Source: Haematococcus lacustris (Eukaryota; Chlorophyta; Chlorophyceae; Chlamydomonadales; Haematococcaceae). Taken from it: DNA of 64,000 nucleotides. The position numbers were made by a program, and so were the translations under genes. Positions within the stretch are counted from its first letter, which is position 1. Every line of letters begins with the position of its first letter. Positions 22,600 through 35,400 of the stretch are shown piece by piece. Below the pieces are notes generated by a model that was given only the letters and a program-made list of their open reading frames with translations, was not told the DNA's origin and did not search any database. The DNA lies in NCBI GenBank assembly GCA_030144725.1, contig JASKMD010000019.1, positions 5,941,739 through 6,005,738 on the forward strand. The letters run 5' to 3'.

Positions 22600-25029
22600 G
22601 GCCAGCTGGCTCCTCCTCCTCCTCCTGCTGGCTTCTCCTTCAGCCTGCGACTGCACGCCAACAGTCCTGCTGCAGCGGTGCAGTCATCTGTTGCTGTGGG
22701 TGGTCCAGGTGCCTTTTCAAGCACCAGCTGCTGCATCACCAGCAGCAGCCCTCATGATGGCACAGGCTCAAGGGGCCAGGCTTCAGGCCGCTGCCTGTGC
22801 TGCTACAGCCACACTAAGCCTGCCATCCGTCCTAAACTCAGCTGTGCAGTGCCAAAATTGGGCAGCAGTGGGCTATACAAATACCCCACCTATTATGAAG
22901 CCAACCTACGGTGCAAGCTATAGTGTGCACGCATGCGCCCCGTCCCTGTGGTAAGCCACATACCGTATCTGGGGTAAGCTGCAAGCTATCTGTCTTTGGT
23001 ATTGGCCGCAGCTAGCGGTAGTGGCCAGTGGTCATGCAAGGTCAGTCACGAAGCACCATGCTCTGATGCCCAAAGATCTGCTCGCAAGCAGCTTACCATG
23101 GAGCAAAGGATGCTATGGTATAGTGAGTTGTGAGCAGACAGCATTAACTGTAGCCAGGGCTGGGGCCTTGTACCCGCAGCAGGTTGCGGTGGGTTTAGGT
23201 TCGCAGCACGCCACACTCCAGGCATGCATGAAGGTAAGGGCAAATGGCTGTCAAGTACTCAGGTGCTGCTGATAGAGCAGTTGTGCATGGCGGTGCACAG
23301 TGTGTGTGTATGTGTGTGTCGTGTGAAGTGCTGGGAGCTGTAGGGAAGGGATGGGCAGTGGGGCCAGGTAGAGTGCGGCACATGCTCCATGTTTGTGCTG
23401 TGGCTGAAGCACTTTGTGATGACTATATGTCCATGAGATCGGAAGGCTGCTGGCGCCGAGGTCTGTGGGGCAGCCTGGCGTCAATGATGTGGCAAGATTA
23501 GTATGCGCCCACGCATTCTACACAGTATCTTCATTCGGTGCCCTTCCTAGTGGCTGGAGTGAGCTGCCCTGCTTTTGAGCCCAATGTCGTGGAATGGTGG
23601 CGTTTGTGAAGGATGGCTGGGAGTGGTGCTACGCAGCAGGTGACAGCAGGCAAGGTCAGGAAAGCAGGCAGTTGCAGCAGGCTGGTGGCTGCCTATGAGG
23701 CACGGAGGGTGTCTTCTGTGAGCACCTTGCAGGCCCACGACGCATGCGCTCCTGGCCGTGGTGGAAAGCAACAATGACAACTTGCATGTTCCCAGTGCCG
23801 CCTGGCTGTGTTTGCATCAGACATGCAGGCTGGCTTGATGGCTGCATTGTAGGTGGTGTTGCTGTGCTATTACGCCTTGTCTGACCAGACGAGTGAAAAC
23901 AACCTGCATGTCCGCATTTGTGCTACCCCAGCTGTGGTGTGCCAGTTTAGGCTATATGTGTATGCACTCCATGTCGCACACCAAGTGCCACACATACTGG
24001 GGTGACAGCAGCAGCAATCTGGGTATGGTGCAAAGTGAGAATTCGTAGCATGAATATCATGGGTCATGCATGACATACATGGTCAGCCAGCAAAGCCCCT
24101 TGCCACGTGTTGCTAACTTGCTACTGGTTTAAATTACGTGAATTGCCTGCGTCGGAGGTTGCTGCTGCTGGGCATGTTTTGGTGTCGTTCTGGGGTTGCA
24201 GCTGCATTAAGCTGGTTGGCATTTACGCCTGCCAAACTGTGGCTGCCTCAAACTCGGGTCAAGGCGGTGCATGCAAGAAAGGCGGTGGCCAGCATTGTTG
24301 ACCGAACCTCGCTCGTCTTCTTCCTTCAGTATTGCAGTCCTTCACCTTTTTCTAAACAGCTCTGTATCTATACTATTAAAACTGCTAGGGGGGGGGGGCG
24401 GCGGAACGGCCTGCGATTGCGCGCACAGCCTCGCAATAATTATGTAAGGACTCCCTCCGCACAGAATCGCGAAAGATGCACTGTGCCGTGAGATCGACTT
24501 CCGATCTGCGGTTCTAACGCCCCACAAATAGTAGCTACCAGCGAACCTGGCTCAGCAAACGATGGCGATGCAGCCAGCGCAGAGATAGTTCAAAGTCGGC
24601 GGACGGTCAAAAAGTCAAACGGTTCACAGCCAAAAAGTCAAACGAGTCAGGTCCAACGATGGCTGCGGCCACATTTGGCTGCGGCTGCTGACGAGCTACA
24701 GCGTAGCCAGCTGTAATAGCCTTCTCATGCGACCCTCCTCCGTGCCACTATAACAGGCTGGATGATTGCAGTTGGCCTTCAAGCCGTGCCATGCCACGCT
24801 GTAACGATGGGGCTTTGTACGTAGCGTACATATACGTATACGTAGCGTACCCCGAATACCAAAGGTTTGACCGTGATAGTGCAAAGGGTGCAGGCGCACA
24901 ATCCACCGTAACTGCGGTGTGTCCGTAATCGCGGGTCAAATGCAAGTCGCTGCGATATGCAGCCAGCCAGCCATGACAGTCATTGCACGGGAACAACCTG
25001 ATGCATACGAGGAATGTGGCGACGAGACC
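22600..25029. other. 3' flank of KH gene and gene-poor region
   Basis: 22,600-~22,950 is probably the 3' untranslated region. The rest shows no supported coding exon. A Helitron-like start motif occurs at 24,368, a repeated CAAAAAGTCAAACG at 24,606-24,645, and a TACGTAGCGTAC pair at 24,818-24,850. Confidence 0.45.
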
Positions 25030-26960
25030 CGGACATGGCAGCCGGGCAGCCGGTCAGGGTAGGGCAGCAGCAGGGCAGCCGGGCAGCCATCAGGGTAGGG
25101 CAGCAGCAGCGCATCAGGGCAGCCGGTCAGGGTAGGGCAGCAGCAGGGCAGCCGGGAAGCCGGTCAGGGTAGGGCAGCAGCAGGGCAACAAGTCAGGGTA
25201 GGGCAGCAGCCGGGCAGGGTAGGGCAGCAGCAGGGCATCAGGGCAGCCGGTCAGGGTAGGGCAGCAGCAGGGCAGCAGGGCAGCCGGTCAGGGTAGGGAA
25301 GCAGCAGGGCAGCCGGGAAGCCGGTCATGGTAGGGCAGCAGCAGGGCAACAAGTCAGGGTAGGGCTGCAGCCGGGCAGGGTAGGGCAGCAGCAAGGCAGC
25401 CGGTCAGGGTAGGGCAGCAGCAGGGCATCAGGGCAGCCGGTCAGGGTAGGGCAGCAGCAGGGCAGCCGGGAAGCCGGTCAGGGTAGGGCAGCAGCAGGGC
25501 AGCCGGGAAGCCGGTCAGAGTAGGGCAGCAGCAGGGCAACAAGTCAGGGTAGGGCAGCAGCCGGTCAGGGTAGGGCAGCAGCAGGGCATCAGGGCAGCCG
25601 GTCAGGGTAGGGCAGCAGCAGGTCAGCTTGGCAGCCATCAGGGTAGGGAAGCAGCAGGGCATCAGGGCAGCCGGTCAGGGTAGGGCAGGAGCAGGGCATC
25701 AGGGTAGCCGGTCAGAGTAGGGCAGCAGCAGGGCAGCCGGTCAGGGTAGGGCAGCAGCAGGGCAGCCGGGAAGCCGGTCAGGGTAGGGCAGCAGGAGGGC
25801 AGCCGGGAAGCCGGTCAGGGTAGGCCAGCAGCAGGGCAACAAGTCAGGGTAGGGCAGCAGCTGGTCAGGGTAGGGCAGCTGCAGGGCATCAGGGCAGCCG
25901 GTCAGGGTAGGGCAGCAGCAGGTCAGCTTGGCAGCCATCAGGGTAGGGCAGCAGCAGGGCATCAAGGCAGCCGGTCAGGGTAGGGCAGCAGCAGGGCAGC
26001 CGGGAAGCCGGTCAGGGTAGGGCAGCAGCAGGGCAACAAGTCAGGGTAGGGCAGCAGCCGGTCAGGGTAGGGCAGCAGCAGGGCATCAGGGCAGCCGGTC
26101 AGGGTAGGGCAGCAGCAGGTCAGCTTGGCAGCCATCAGGGTAGGGCAGCAGCAGGGCATCAGGGCAGCCGGTCAGGGTAGGGCAGCAGCAGGGCATCAGG
26201 GCAGCCGGTCAGGGTAGGGCAGCAGCAGGGCAGCCGGTCAGGGTAGGGCAGCAGCAGGGCAGCCGGGAAGCCGGTCAGAGTAGGGCAGCAGCAGCGCATC
26301 AGGGCAGCCGGTCAGGGTAGGGCAGCAGCAGGGCAGCCGGGCAGCCATCAGGGTAGGGCAGCAGCAGCGCATCAGGGCAGCCGGTCAGGGTAGGGCAGCA
26401 GCAGGGCAGCCGGGAAGCCGGTCAGGGTAGGGCAGCAGCAGGGCAACAAGTCAGGGTAGGGCTGCAGCCGGGCAGGGTAGGGCAGCCGGTCAGGGTAGGG
26501 CAGCAGCAGGGCATCAGGGCAGCCGGTCAGGGTAGGGCAGCAGCAGGGCAGCCGGGAAGCCGGTCAGGGTAGGGCAGCAGCAGGGCAGCCGGGAAGCCGG
26601 TCAGAGTAGGGCAGCAGCAGGGCAACAAGTCAGGGTAGGGCAGCAGCCGGTCAGGGTAGGGCAGCAGCAGGGCATCAGGGCAGCCGGTCAGGGTAGGGCA
26701 GCAGCAGGGCAGCCATCAGGGTAGGGCAGCAGCAGGGCATCAGGGCAGCTGGTCAGGGTAGGGCAGCAGCAGGGCATCAGGTCAGCCGCTCAGGGTAGGG
26801 CAGCAGCAGGGCATCAAGGCAGCCGGTCAGGGTAGGGCAGCAGCAGGGCAGCCGGGAAGCCGGTCAGGGTAGGGCAGCATCAGGGCAGCCGATCAGGGTT
26901 GGGCAGCATCAGGGCAGCCGGCCAGGGTAGGGCAGCATCAGGGCAGCCGGTCAGGGTAGC
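25030..26960. repeat. 1.9-kb complex minisatellite with higher-order structure
   Basis: Built from short modules such as GGTCAGGGTAGGGCAGCAGC, GGGCAGCC, GGGCATCA and GGGCAACAAGTC. The modules recur in longer blocks: a segment containing GGTCAGCTTGGCAGCCATCA appears at about 25,620, 25,920 and 26,120. It generates spurious minus-strand Pro/Cys/Leu frames. It is surrounded by non-coding sequence. Confidence 0.97.
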
Positions 26961-28149
26961 ACCTGCAACTGTAACTGCACACTCACTCTCGCAAAATGAT
27001 GACCTTGCACCTACGGTTCGCCCTACGGGCCTATGCATACAGTATATACATACGTATTTACCATCATTTTAGTTGCCGCATACGCTTCAGGCCAACCCTA
27101 CAGGTAATGTTGTGTACAGTGAGGTGTTTGCTGCATAGCCTGCTGACCCTGACACCGATGAGGCAGACACAGCCATTGCTGTCACAGTTAGACTCACTCA
27201 CTCGGACTCACACATCCAGCAGTTAGACTCAGCACTGTGGCTTGGTGCAAGAGCTGGTGCAAGGACTGGTGCAAGAGCATTGTGGCCGGAGGCCGCAGCT
27301 TGGTCCGTGTGCCCCGTCCGCTGTCGGACGGGCCCGCTGTACTAGTCTCTGTCAAACGCGTTGCCACATCGGAAGAAACCCACTCCAAGTATCAATAAGG
27401 TTGCAGTACGGCAAAAGGACAACACAAAATCTGGTAAATTACGGTCAAATGCGCAGTCCATGGGCCAGAAAAAGCACACGGTACCAGTACTGATCTGAAG
27501 CAAGGAAGGCGGAAGGGGAAAGGCGAAAAAGATGCCCCGCATGCCTGCATGGGCCCCCTTACGGCGGAACTTACGGATCGGGTTAGGCGGAACCTTACGG
27601 GTGCGACCATGTATTACGGTAAGTAACGTAAGCGTATCCGTAATTCGTATCCCCGTAAAGCACAGCCCTGGGCACCAGTTCTAGTCAGAGGTACCAGTAC
27701 TGGCCAGAGGCTCCAACTTCCCAACTATTCAGAGTTTCAACACGCGACTGGTGGCGTTGGAAACGCAGGGACATTCCGGGGCCAGCCGCATAGCCAAACT
27801 ACCCTCCTAGAATGACCGGTTTGTGCACTACTGAACTATCTCTTTCGATTCGCGAGGCCCCGAAAAAAATAAATACTCATTCCCGACCCCAATGAAACAG
27901 TGTTTACTTTTCCCCGATGCAAAGTTGCAGCAAACACAGTTTTGAGAATGTGGGTGCGCTTGTAAATACTAGGGCAGTGGGCCCGTCCCACATCGGACGT
28001 TTCTTTAACAACCAGCTGGTCAACAACAGCCGCCGGTGCCGCTGGTCAGCAACAGCCGCCAGAGCCGCTGTCAGCCGGTCAAGCAAGCCCGCATGCAGCC
28101 AAACAAAGATATGCACGTTCCTGGGTTGGCAACGTCAGGTCATGTGTCA

Positions 28150-28190
28150 AGAAAGAAGTAAAGACGACGCCCTCGCCATCAAGCCATCCC
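28150..28190 (-). repeat. SINE-like dispersed repeat, copy 3 (fragment)
   Basis: Carries AAAGACGACGCCCTCGCC on the plus strand, the same box as in the copies at 16,911 and 45,150, but loses similarity beyond it. Confidence 0.45.
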
Positions 28191-28984
28191 TTGCATACCA
28201 TGTCAATCCTCCGTGATTCACACACTTCGTCAAAGGTCACCAAGTCAAGCCACCCGGTCACTGAATCAAAGCCACTGTGCAAGGGCACTGTCACGATGCA
28301 ACAAGTCACCGTCTGGACTCTGCACTAGCAGTGCTTTTCCAATGCGTGGGAGTTGGGAGCTGGGAGCTGCGTGGCACCGCAGCTCTTGGACGGATCCCCT
28401 GCGTCTAGCAGCCATTGGTGTACCTGTTCTGTGCTGTTCGCGGCCACCTCACCCATCCGCATCCGCATATGGGGTTGGTAATCTTCATGCAAGTACTCGC
28501 TACAAAGTGCACCGACTTCGGTAGCGTTTGTTGCATTGGCACCTGCGAATTACTCCGCATCTACTGGCAAGCAGCGCGTTAATCCTTGCCCCCCCTCCCA
28601 CCCCCTCCCAGTAAGGCGCGCCCGAAATAATCTTCAAGATATGACCCCATATGATCAAGCATGTTGGAATATGATGAAATATAATCAAGCCAAAACTCGC
28701 AAAACTCCGTAACCTCATTGCCGTGGTGTCAATCTGGTTTCAACCATGGTTTCAATCGTGATCTAATTTGACGGAGAGTAGAGGAGTGTTACTAACTACA
28801 ACTGAGAGTGGTGCTGGTTTGGAGGACGTCAAACCCTCTTTACACTCGGGGTTCCCAGGTGAGTTAGTATGGCAATCTGCTACATCATCCTCTTGACTAC
28901 AGACCCGGTCATATCACATCTTCAAGCCATCATATTCAGTCATATGACCAATTCCTCAGCAAGTCATATGATCGGTCGCGCCCT

Positions 28985-29165
28985 ACCTCCCAGCCCCCCC
29001 CTTGCCCTCCCACCCCCGCTACCCCCCCCCAACCCCCCCCCCCCCCCTCCCAACCCCCTCCCACCCCCTCCCACCCCCCTCCCACCCCCTCCCAGCCCCC
29101 CCCCCCGCCCTCCCACCCCTGCTAACCCCTTCCAATCCCAGCCCCCTCCTCCACCCACCTCCCCC
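28985..29165. repeat. C-rich low-complexity tract
   Basis: Irregular CCCACCCCCT-type repeats with almost no G on this strand. It could form G-quadruplexes on the minus strand. Confidence 0.9.
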
Positions 29166-30326
29166 TCCCTCCTTGTCCCGGCCCTAGCAACTCCAGCTCC
29201 GGTCCGTTTTTTCTGCGGCGACTGTCCCTGACTGTTTGCAGGGGCATTGGGCCACGTCGGTCGCGGCGGTCGATCGCGGCGAGGCCCGCATTAGCAATAC
29301 ACGCATGAATTTGAATCTTGATATTTGAGCCGCCAGTGCGCTCAACACAATGCACGGGAATTAGTTAAACACGCTTCCCCCCGTAGCTGACAGAGTGCTC
29401 TATCCAGGGATGTGCGTAGCATAACTAGAGACCACGTGGCTGGGACGCGGCGTCGTTTTGATTACCAGGGGTAGGTTTTCTGTTAGTTGGGGACACCTGA
29501 CTCCGGACCACATTGCCGCAACTATTTGCCGATCCCATTGTTGCTGCCGACGCGCATGTTGTTGCAGAGCAGCTTAAGCCAGGCGGGCAGTGGCAGCGAG
29601 GGATGCATGTCACGCAACGGCTCAAAACTGACACAGTGACTTTGATGCTTGTCTCGTACTCTCTGGACTACGCTTGCCCACTGTGTGCAAGTAAACAACT
29701 GCAAATTCAAGGCTAAAACAATCACAATGGCACAACTCTAGCATTGATTTTGATGCTTCGCTGAACACGAAACAGTTGCTTCAAGGAGGTGGGAAGGTAA
29801 ACGCATGATTTGCCTACATGGTGTAAGCTGCACACTAGATGGCGCAGCAAGTGCAAAGTTACAGCCGTCCTATCACCAGGTAAGTTGGGGGCGATTCCCT
29901 GCCAGCTGGGGCGCCCGAGTAACAGGCGTCGCGGGACTACACTGCTGTAAGTGTTGCATCCGCAATGGTGTCTAGGAATGCGGTGCTTTCAGAGAGTGAG
30001 CACTCACTCTATGCGTTCTGTGACGCATTGTTCATGTCGCGCAGCGAGGACAAGCAGCGAGCAGGCCAACGTGCTACTCCCTGCGCCTCATCTACAAGTG
30101 TCTAACGGGGTCGCATACCGCTTGGCTTTGTCCAGTAGAGCTTTCTAGCAAGCTATTGGGTTAGCTTCTACTTGTACCCGCATCCCACGCCCGTGTTCTC
30201 AGACTCCGCGTCCTGGGTAGCGGCGCGTGACCGGCAAGCTGACCTAAGCACCGCGACCCACTTTCCTCTCTTTAATCTCGCGATGTACGTCCGTGGCTTC
30301 TTCAAGGCACGTGCATCGCTCGCAGC

Positions 30327-32060
30327 ATGCCTGCACGGCAGCCGGCTGTCAGCGTCTTTCAGCGTGAAGAACTAGCATTGTGTGACTGGTGCACTACCAG
30401 CCTTGCTGGAGTAGCAGTGAGCCAAACGTCGACCCTGCATCATTTGGCAGAGAATGCTGCACTGCCTGTGCAGTTAGGTCAGGTTCCCACAGCCCTGGCA
30501 GGGACCCTGATGTTGGCCCTGGCCCTGGCAGCTGGCTTGCTGCACACCTCCTGGCGCACCTCCTACCGGTGAGCAACCCAAAACATTGGTGAGCAGCTGC
30601 ATGGTGGGACATCACAAAGTGTGATCTCTGCATCACTCCATCCTGCAACACCGCAAGAGGCACCCCTGCTTAATCCAAGACAATCTACTGTTGGACGCTT
30701 GGCTGCTCTCCGCTTCTGGCAGCGACATCCTGATTTATGATTTAGCAGCCGAGCCTGTGCAAGTGCCACCATGGCGTAGAACTGAACGGCCCTGAGCTTG
30801 CAGTACCAGCCATGCAGCCATGCAGCCATGCAGTCATGCTGGGGAGGGCCCACCATTGCATGCCCACTAACTTACTGGCCTGTCACTGCCGGCTGCTGCT
30901 GCATGCAGGCGGGAGCTTTTGGCCCTGCCACCCTGGCTGCCTGCCCCCCAACCCGCCAATACCAGCATCGCAGCCCATGCCCCCTTGCACCATGACGTGA
31001 GCCCATGCACTCTTGCATGCAGTGCTGGTCATTGCGGGTGTCCCCACCCTGCGGCCAGCTCACCAGGGCCAGGCTGAACTAGTAGCTGGGCGGGTGAGCA
31101 GCAGAGGTGGGGTCAGGGGCAAGGTTATCGCACTGGGAGGTGAGAAGCAGTCCATCTCACTCTTGCATTTGGTTAGAACGCTTACCCCATGTTGCATGGC
31201 ATCGTGGACTTGATCCTGATCTGATCTGATCTGATCTGAGTCTGACCCACCCCTACCCATGCCCACCCCACCCACCCCCACTTGAGCTGCAGCCATCCGG
31301 GCCTCCTGTGATGCAATACCGTGACAACGGTGTTCTAGCCGCCAAACCCAACGCAACTCCCCAAGCCCGCTCAGCCCTGCTCTGGGCCTACGCCTTGAAC
31401 TGTGCCGCCATTGCCATCGCCATCTTCCACGCAGGCAAGCGTCACCACCCGCTTTCCTGGTCAGGCCCAGGTCATCCACATCCAGGGTAGGCCAGGGCAG
31501 GTCCAGGGCTCAACAGCGGCGGGTGTGGCATGGCCCATGCTGTGGGGCCAATACTGCTCTCATGCATGCCGAATGTGATGTGTAATAGTGTGACATTATC
31601 AATGTCCCTGCCTGCCTCTGCCTTGCGTCACACCATTCTGACTGCAACTGCAACTCCACTGAGCACAGCAGCTCTGGACCATTGCCATGATGTGAGTGGT
31701 TCTGCATAGTGTGTGTGACCTGAACTCATGCCAACCAGCATGGCCATCTTTATGATCGGCATTGCTTTGCTGTAGCAATGCAATGTGGTCCAGCTCCATG
31801 CTTCCACCTGCTGCTCGCAGGGGTGTTCCCTCTATACAGGTACAGCTCCAGGTCACGCTACTGGCACGAGCTGCAGGTACGTGGGGTATGTGGGGTAGGG
31901 CAGCGCTCCCTTCAGCCAGCTGTGGACAGGGCAGCAATGGCAGCAACAGGGCAGCAATGGCTGGGTTATGCCCAGCATACAGGGTGTTTCTTCATTGGCC
32001 GCCTCACCTGCCATCTGGCCACGCTGCTGCTGCTGCTGCTACTACATATGCTGCCGCCGC

Positions 32061-32093
<33 letters not shown>

Positions 32094-32341
32094 GCTGCTG
32101 CCACTGCTGCTGCTGCTCCGCTGCTACCCCTGCTACCCCTGCTGCTGCTGCATTAGCTGTGCTGTACTGGCTGCTCCTGGTTCGCCTGGTTCAGCCAGCA
32201 GCATGGCCAGCAAGCCAGCATGGCATATGGACTTTCCAAACATGCAATCCTTTGAAACCCCAGCCCAACCAGCCTTGCTGGCCCTGCGCCATCACCCACC
32301 CTGGTTGCTGAGCCATTGCAGCCAAGCGAGGGCAGCAGGGC

Positions 32342-32415
<74 letters not shown>

Positions 32416-35400
32416 GGCAGGTGCAGCTCCAGTGCAAGTTGCCCCAGTGCTAGCACCCACTCAGTGGGGCCTGGCTGCCACCTCTACTGCCGTGCTGCTG
32501 CCTGGCCCTCTTCCCTGAGCCAGTGCTGCGTGCCCTGGATGCCTCACCCTAGCACCCAAGGACCCACCCTGCCCTGGCTGCCTCACTGCCCTGGTCCTGG
32601 ACCTGGCCATCAAAGTGTCATTCACTCAGCATCCAGGTACAGCCCCCCGGCACCACACTGCACGGTGACGCCCTGGGTGCCCTGGACCCGGCCGACAAAG
32701 TGCCATCCACTTAACATCCAACACACGGTCCTGCGTTGAAGCTGACCTGGACCTGGCCATTGCAGTGCAGTGCCGCGGCCAGCCAGTGCACCCCTGTTTG
32801 CCTGGTGGCACCTCACAGGATGCCCTGGCCTCCTTTGGCTGGAGCTTCCTGTCCCTGCACCACGTGGCCAATGTGGTGGTGCTGCTGCTGCTCACCTACG
32901 GTCCAGCCGCTGTGGCGGCAGCAGCTCCATTTGTGCTGTTGCTGCCGGCAGGTAGGGCAGCTGGGGAGGCTGTGCAGGCTGTCAGCGCTTGGTTGCGGCA
33001 GACTGTGCACAAGGCCCTGGTTTAGGTGCACAGCAGCCTCGGCAAGTAGGGCAGCTGGAGAGGCTGCGGTGGGGAAGCTGTGAGCTGTTCTGCAGCAGAC
33101 TTTGCACATGGTCCTGGATCAGGTAGGGAGGTGAAGACGAAGTAACATCTGCATGGCGTGTGTGCCTGACTCAGGTCTGGTGGCATGGGGAGGGGGAGCA
33201 GGCAGAGAAGGGCAGGCAGTGGTGGGGACGTTGTTGCATGGCCAACTGCTGCTGTCGCCGCCGCCGCTACCTCTGCTGTGGCTACCTAGGTGTCAGTCTC
33301 GTACCCTGGTGTACATCCTTGTACCCTGACTTGTTTGGAACGCCTCCACGACACTCAGCCAGCTGGCCCTGTACATGGCCTGCTCCGAGCTCATGGAGCC
33401 CCCTGCTCCTGCCCCTGCCAAGCCTTCCCCACACCCCCACACCCCGTGCCCCCTCCCTGCTGTGCAGCCCACTACAGCCTGCGCCTGCTGCCCAAGCTCC
33501 CCCCCAGCCTGCATTTCCACATGGGCGTCTATGTGGACCTGGCCACCCATGTGCCCCTTGCCTGTGAGTGACCCAGATCACACCTGGGCGTGACCAAGGG
33601 TGTGAGGCCCCACACTCGCTCCCACGCCGCAACCCACCACAATGTGTGTCCAGGTCGTCTAGGTGTACCTACCAGGCAAAGCCGGCCCCAGTATGGTGTG
33701 GAGTGCAGCAACCCCTGACCTGACCCACACTGACTCATGCAACCCTGCCTCGTCATACCTCACCCTCACACCCCTTCACTCCTACATTGCCACCTTTTGC
33801 TCCCCACCCCCACCCCCACCCCCACCCCCACCCCCACCCCCACCCCCACCCCCACCCCCACCCCCACCCCCACCCCCACCCCCACCCCCACCCCCACCCC
33901 CACCCCCACCCCCACCCCCACCCCCACCCCCACCCCCACCCCCACCCCCACCCCCACCCCCACCCCCACCCCCACCCCCACCCCCACCCCCACCCCCACC
34001 CCCACCCCCACCCCCACCCCCACCCCCACCCCCACCCCCACCCCCACCCCCACCCCCACCCCCACCCCCACCCCCACCCCCACCCCCACCCCCACCCCCA
34101 CCCCCACCCCCACCCCCACCCCCACCCCCACCCCCACCCCCACCCCCACCCCCACCCCCACCCCCACCCCCACCCCCACCCCCACCCCCACCCCCACCCC
34201 CACCCCCACCCCCACCCCCACCCCCACCCCCACCCCCACCCCCACCCCCACCCCCACCCCCACCCCCACCCCCACCCCCACCCCCACCCCCACCCCCACC
34301 CCCACCCCCACCCCCACCCCCACCCCCACCCCCACCCCCACCCCCACCCCCACCCCCACCCCCACCCCCACCCCCACCCCCACCCCCACCCCCACCCCCA
34401 CCCCCACCCCCACCCCCACCCCCACCCCCACCCCCACCCCCACCCCCACCCCCACCCCCACCCCCACCCCCACCCCCACCCCCACCCCCACCCCCACCCC
34501 CACCCCCACCCCCACCCCCACCCCCACCCCCACCCCCACCCCCACCCCCACCCCCACCCCCACCCCCACCCCCACCCCCACCCCCACCCCCACCCCCACC
34601 CCCACCCCCACCCCCACCCCCACCCCCACCCCCACCCCCACCCCCACCCCCACCCCCACCCCCACCCCCACCCCCACCCCCACCCCCACCCCCACCCCCA
34701 CCCCCACCCCCACCCCCACCCCCACCCCCACCCCCACCCCCACCCCCACCCCCACCCCCACCCCCACCCCCACCCCCACCCCCACCCCCACCCCCACCCC
34801 CACCCCCACCCCCACCCCCACCCCCACCCCCACCCCCACCCCCACCCCCACCCCCACCCCCACCCCCACCCCCACCCCCACCCCCACCCCCACCCCCACC
34901 CCCACCCCCACCCCCACCCCCACCCCCACCCCCACCCCCACCCCCACCCCCACCCCCACCCCCACCCCCACCCCCACCCCCACCCCCACCCCCACCCCCA
35001 CCCCCACCCCCACCCCCACCCCCACCCCCACCCCCACCCCCACCCCCACCCCCACCCCCACCCCCACCCCCACCCCCACCCCCACCCCCACCCCCACCCC
35101 CACCCCCACCCCCACCCCCACCCCCACCCCCACCTGGCGCCTCCCCCCTTGCCTCTGGCCCCCACTGCCGCCCTTAGTGCTGTACCTGTGGCGCGCCTGG
35201 GTGCTCCACCCCTGGGAGCTCATTGGCACCGGGGCGGAGCTGCTGCACCTGGCCAGTGTGCTGCCGGAGACCTGGGCGCACAAGAGCAGGTGCGGCGCGC
35301 TGGGGGGCTGGGGGGATGGAGTGGGAGCCCAGGGGAGAGGAAACCCAGGGTGGGGGCATAGGTGGGAGGGCGGCCGGGGCCAGGGCCAGGGCCAGGGCCA

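Larger units (their letters stand above)
26961..30326. other. Gene-poor intergenic region
   Basis: No supported coding exon. It contains TTACGG-rich sequence at 27,400-27,660, repeated ATATGATCAAG-like AT-rich motifs at 28,620-28,700 and 28,910-28,975, and a C-rich tract at ~28,985-29,165. The open frame at 29,513-29,716 has no family signature and no splice or promoter support. Confidence 0.45.

Noticed and set aside
21495..22656. Minus-strand ORFs opposite the KH gene
   Set aside because: Shadows of the long last exon of the KH protein.
25030..26960. Possible CRISPR array or repeat-protein gene on the minus strand
   Set aside because: Modules are all repetitive with no unique spacers, and the frames are broken and change with unit shuffling.
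29513..29716. 67-codon plus-strand ORF
   Set aside because: Composition is plausible but there is no motif, intron context or conserved neighbour to support it.
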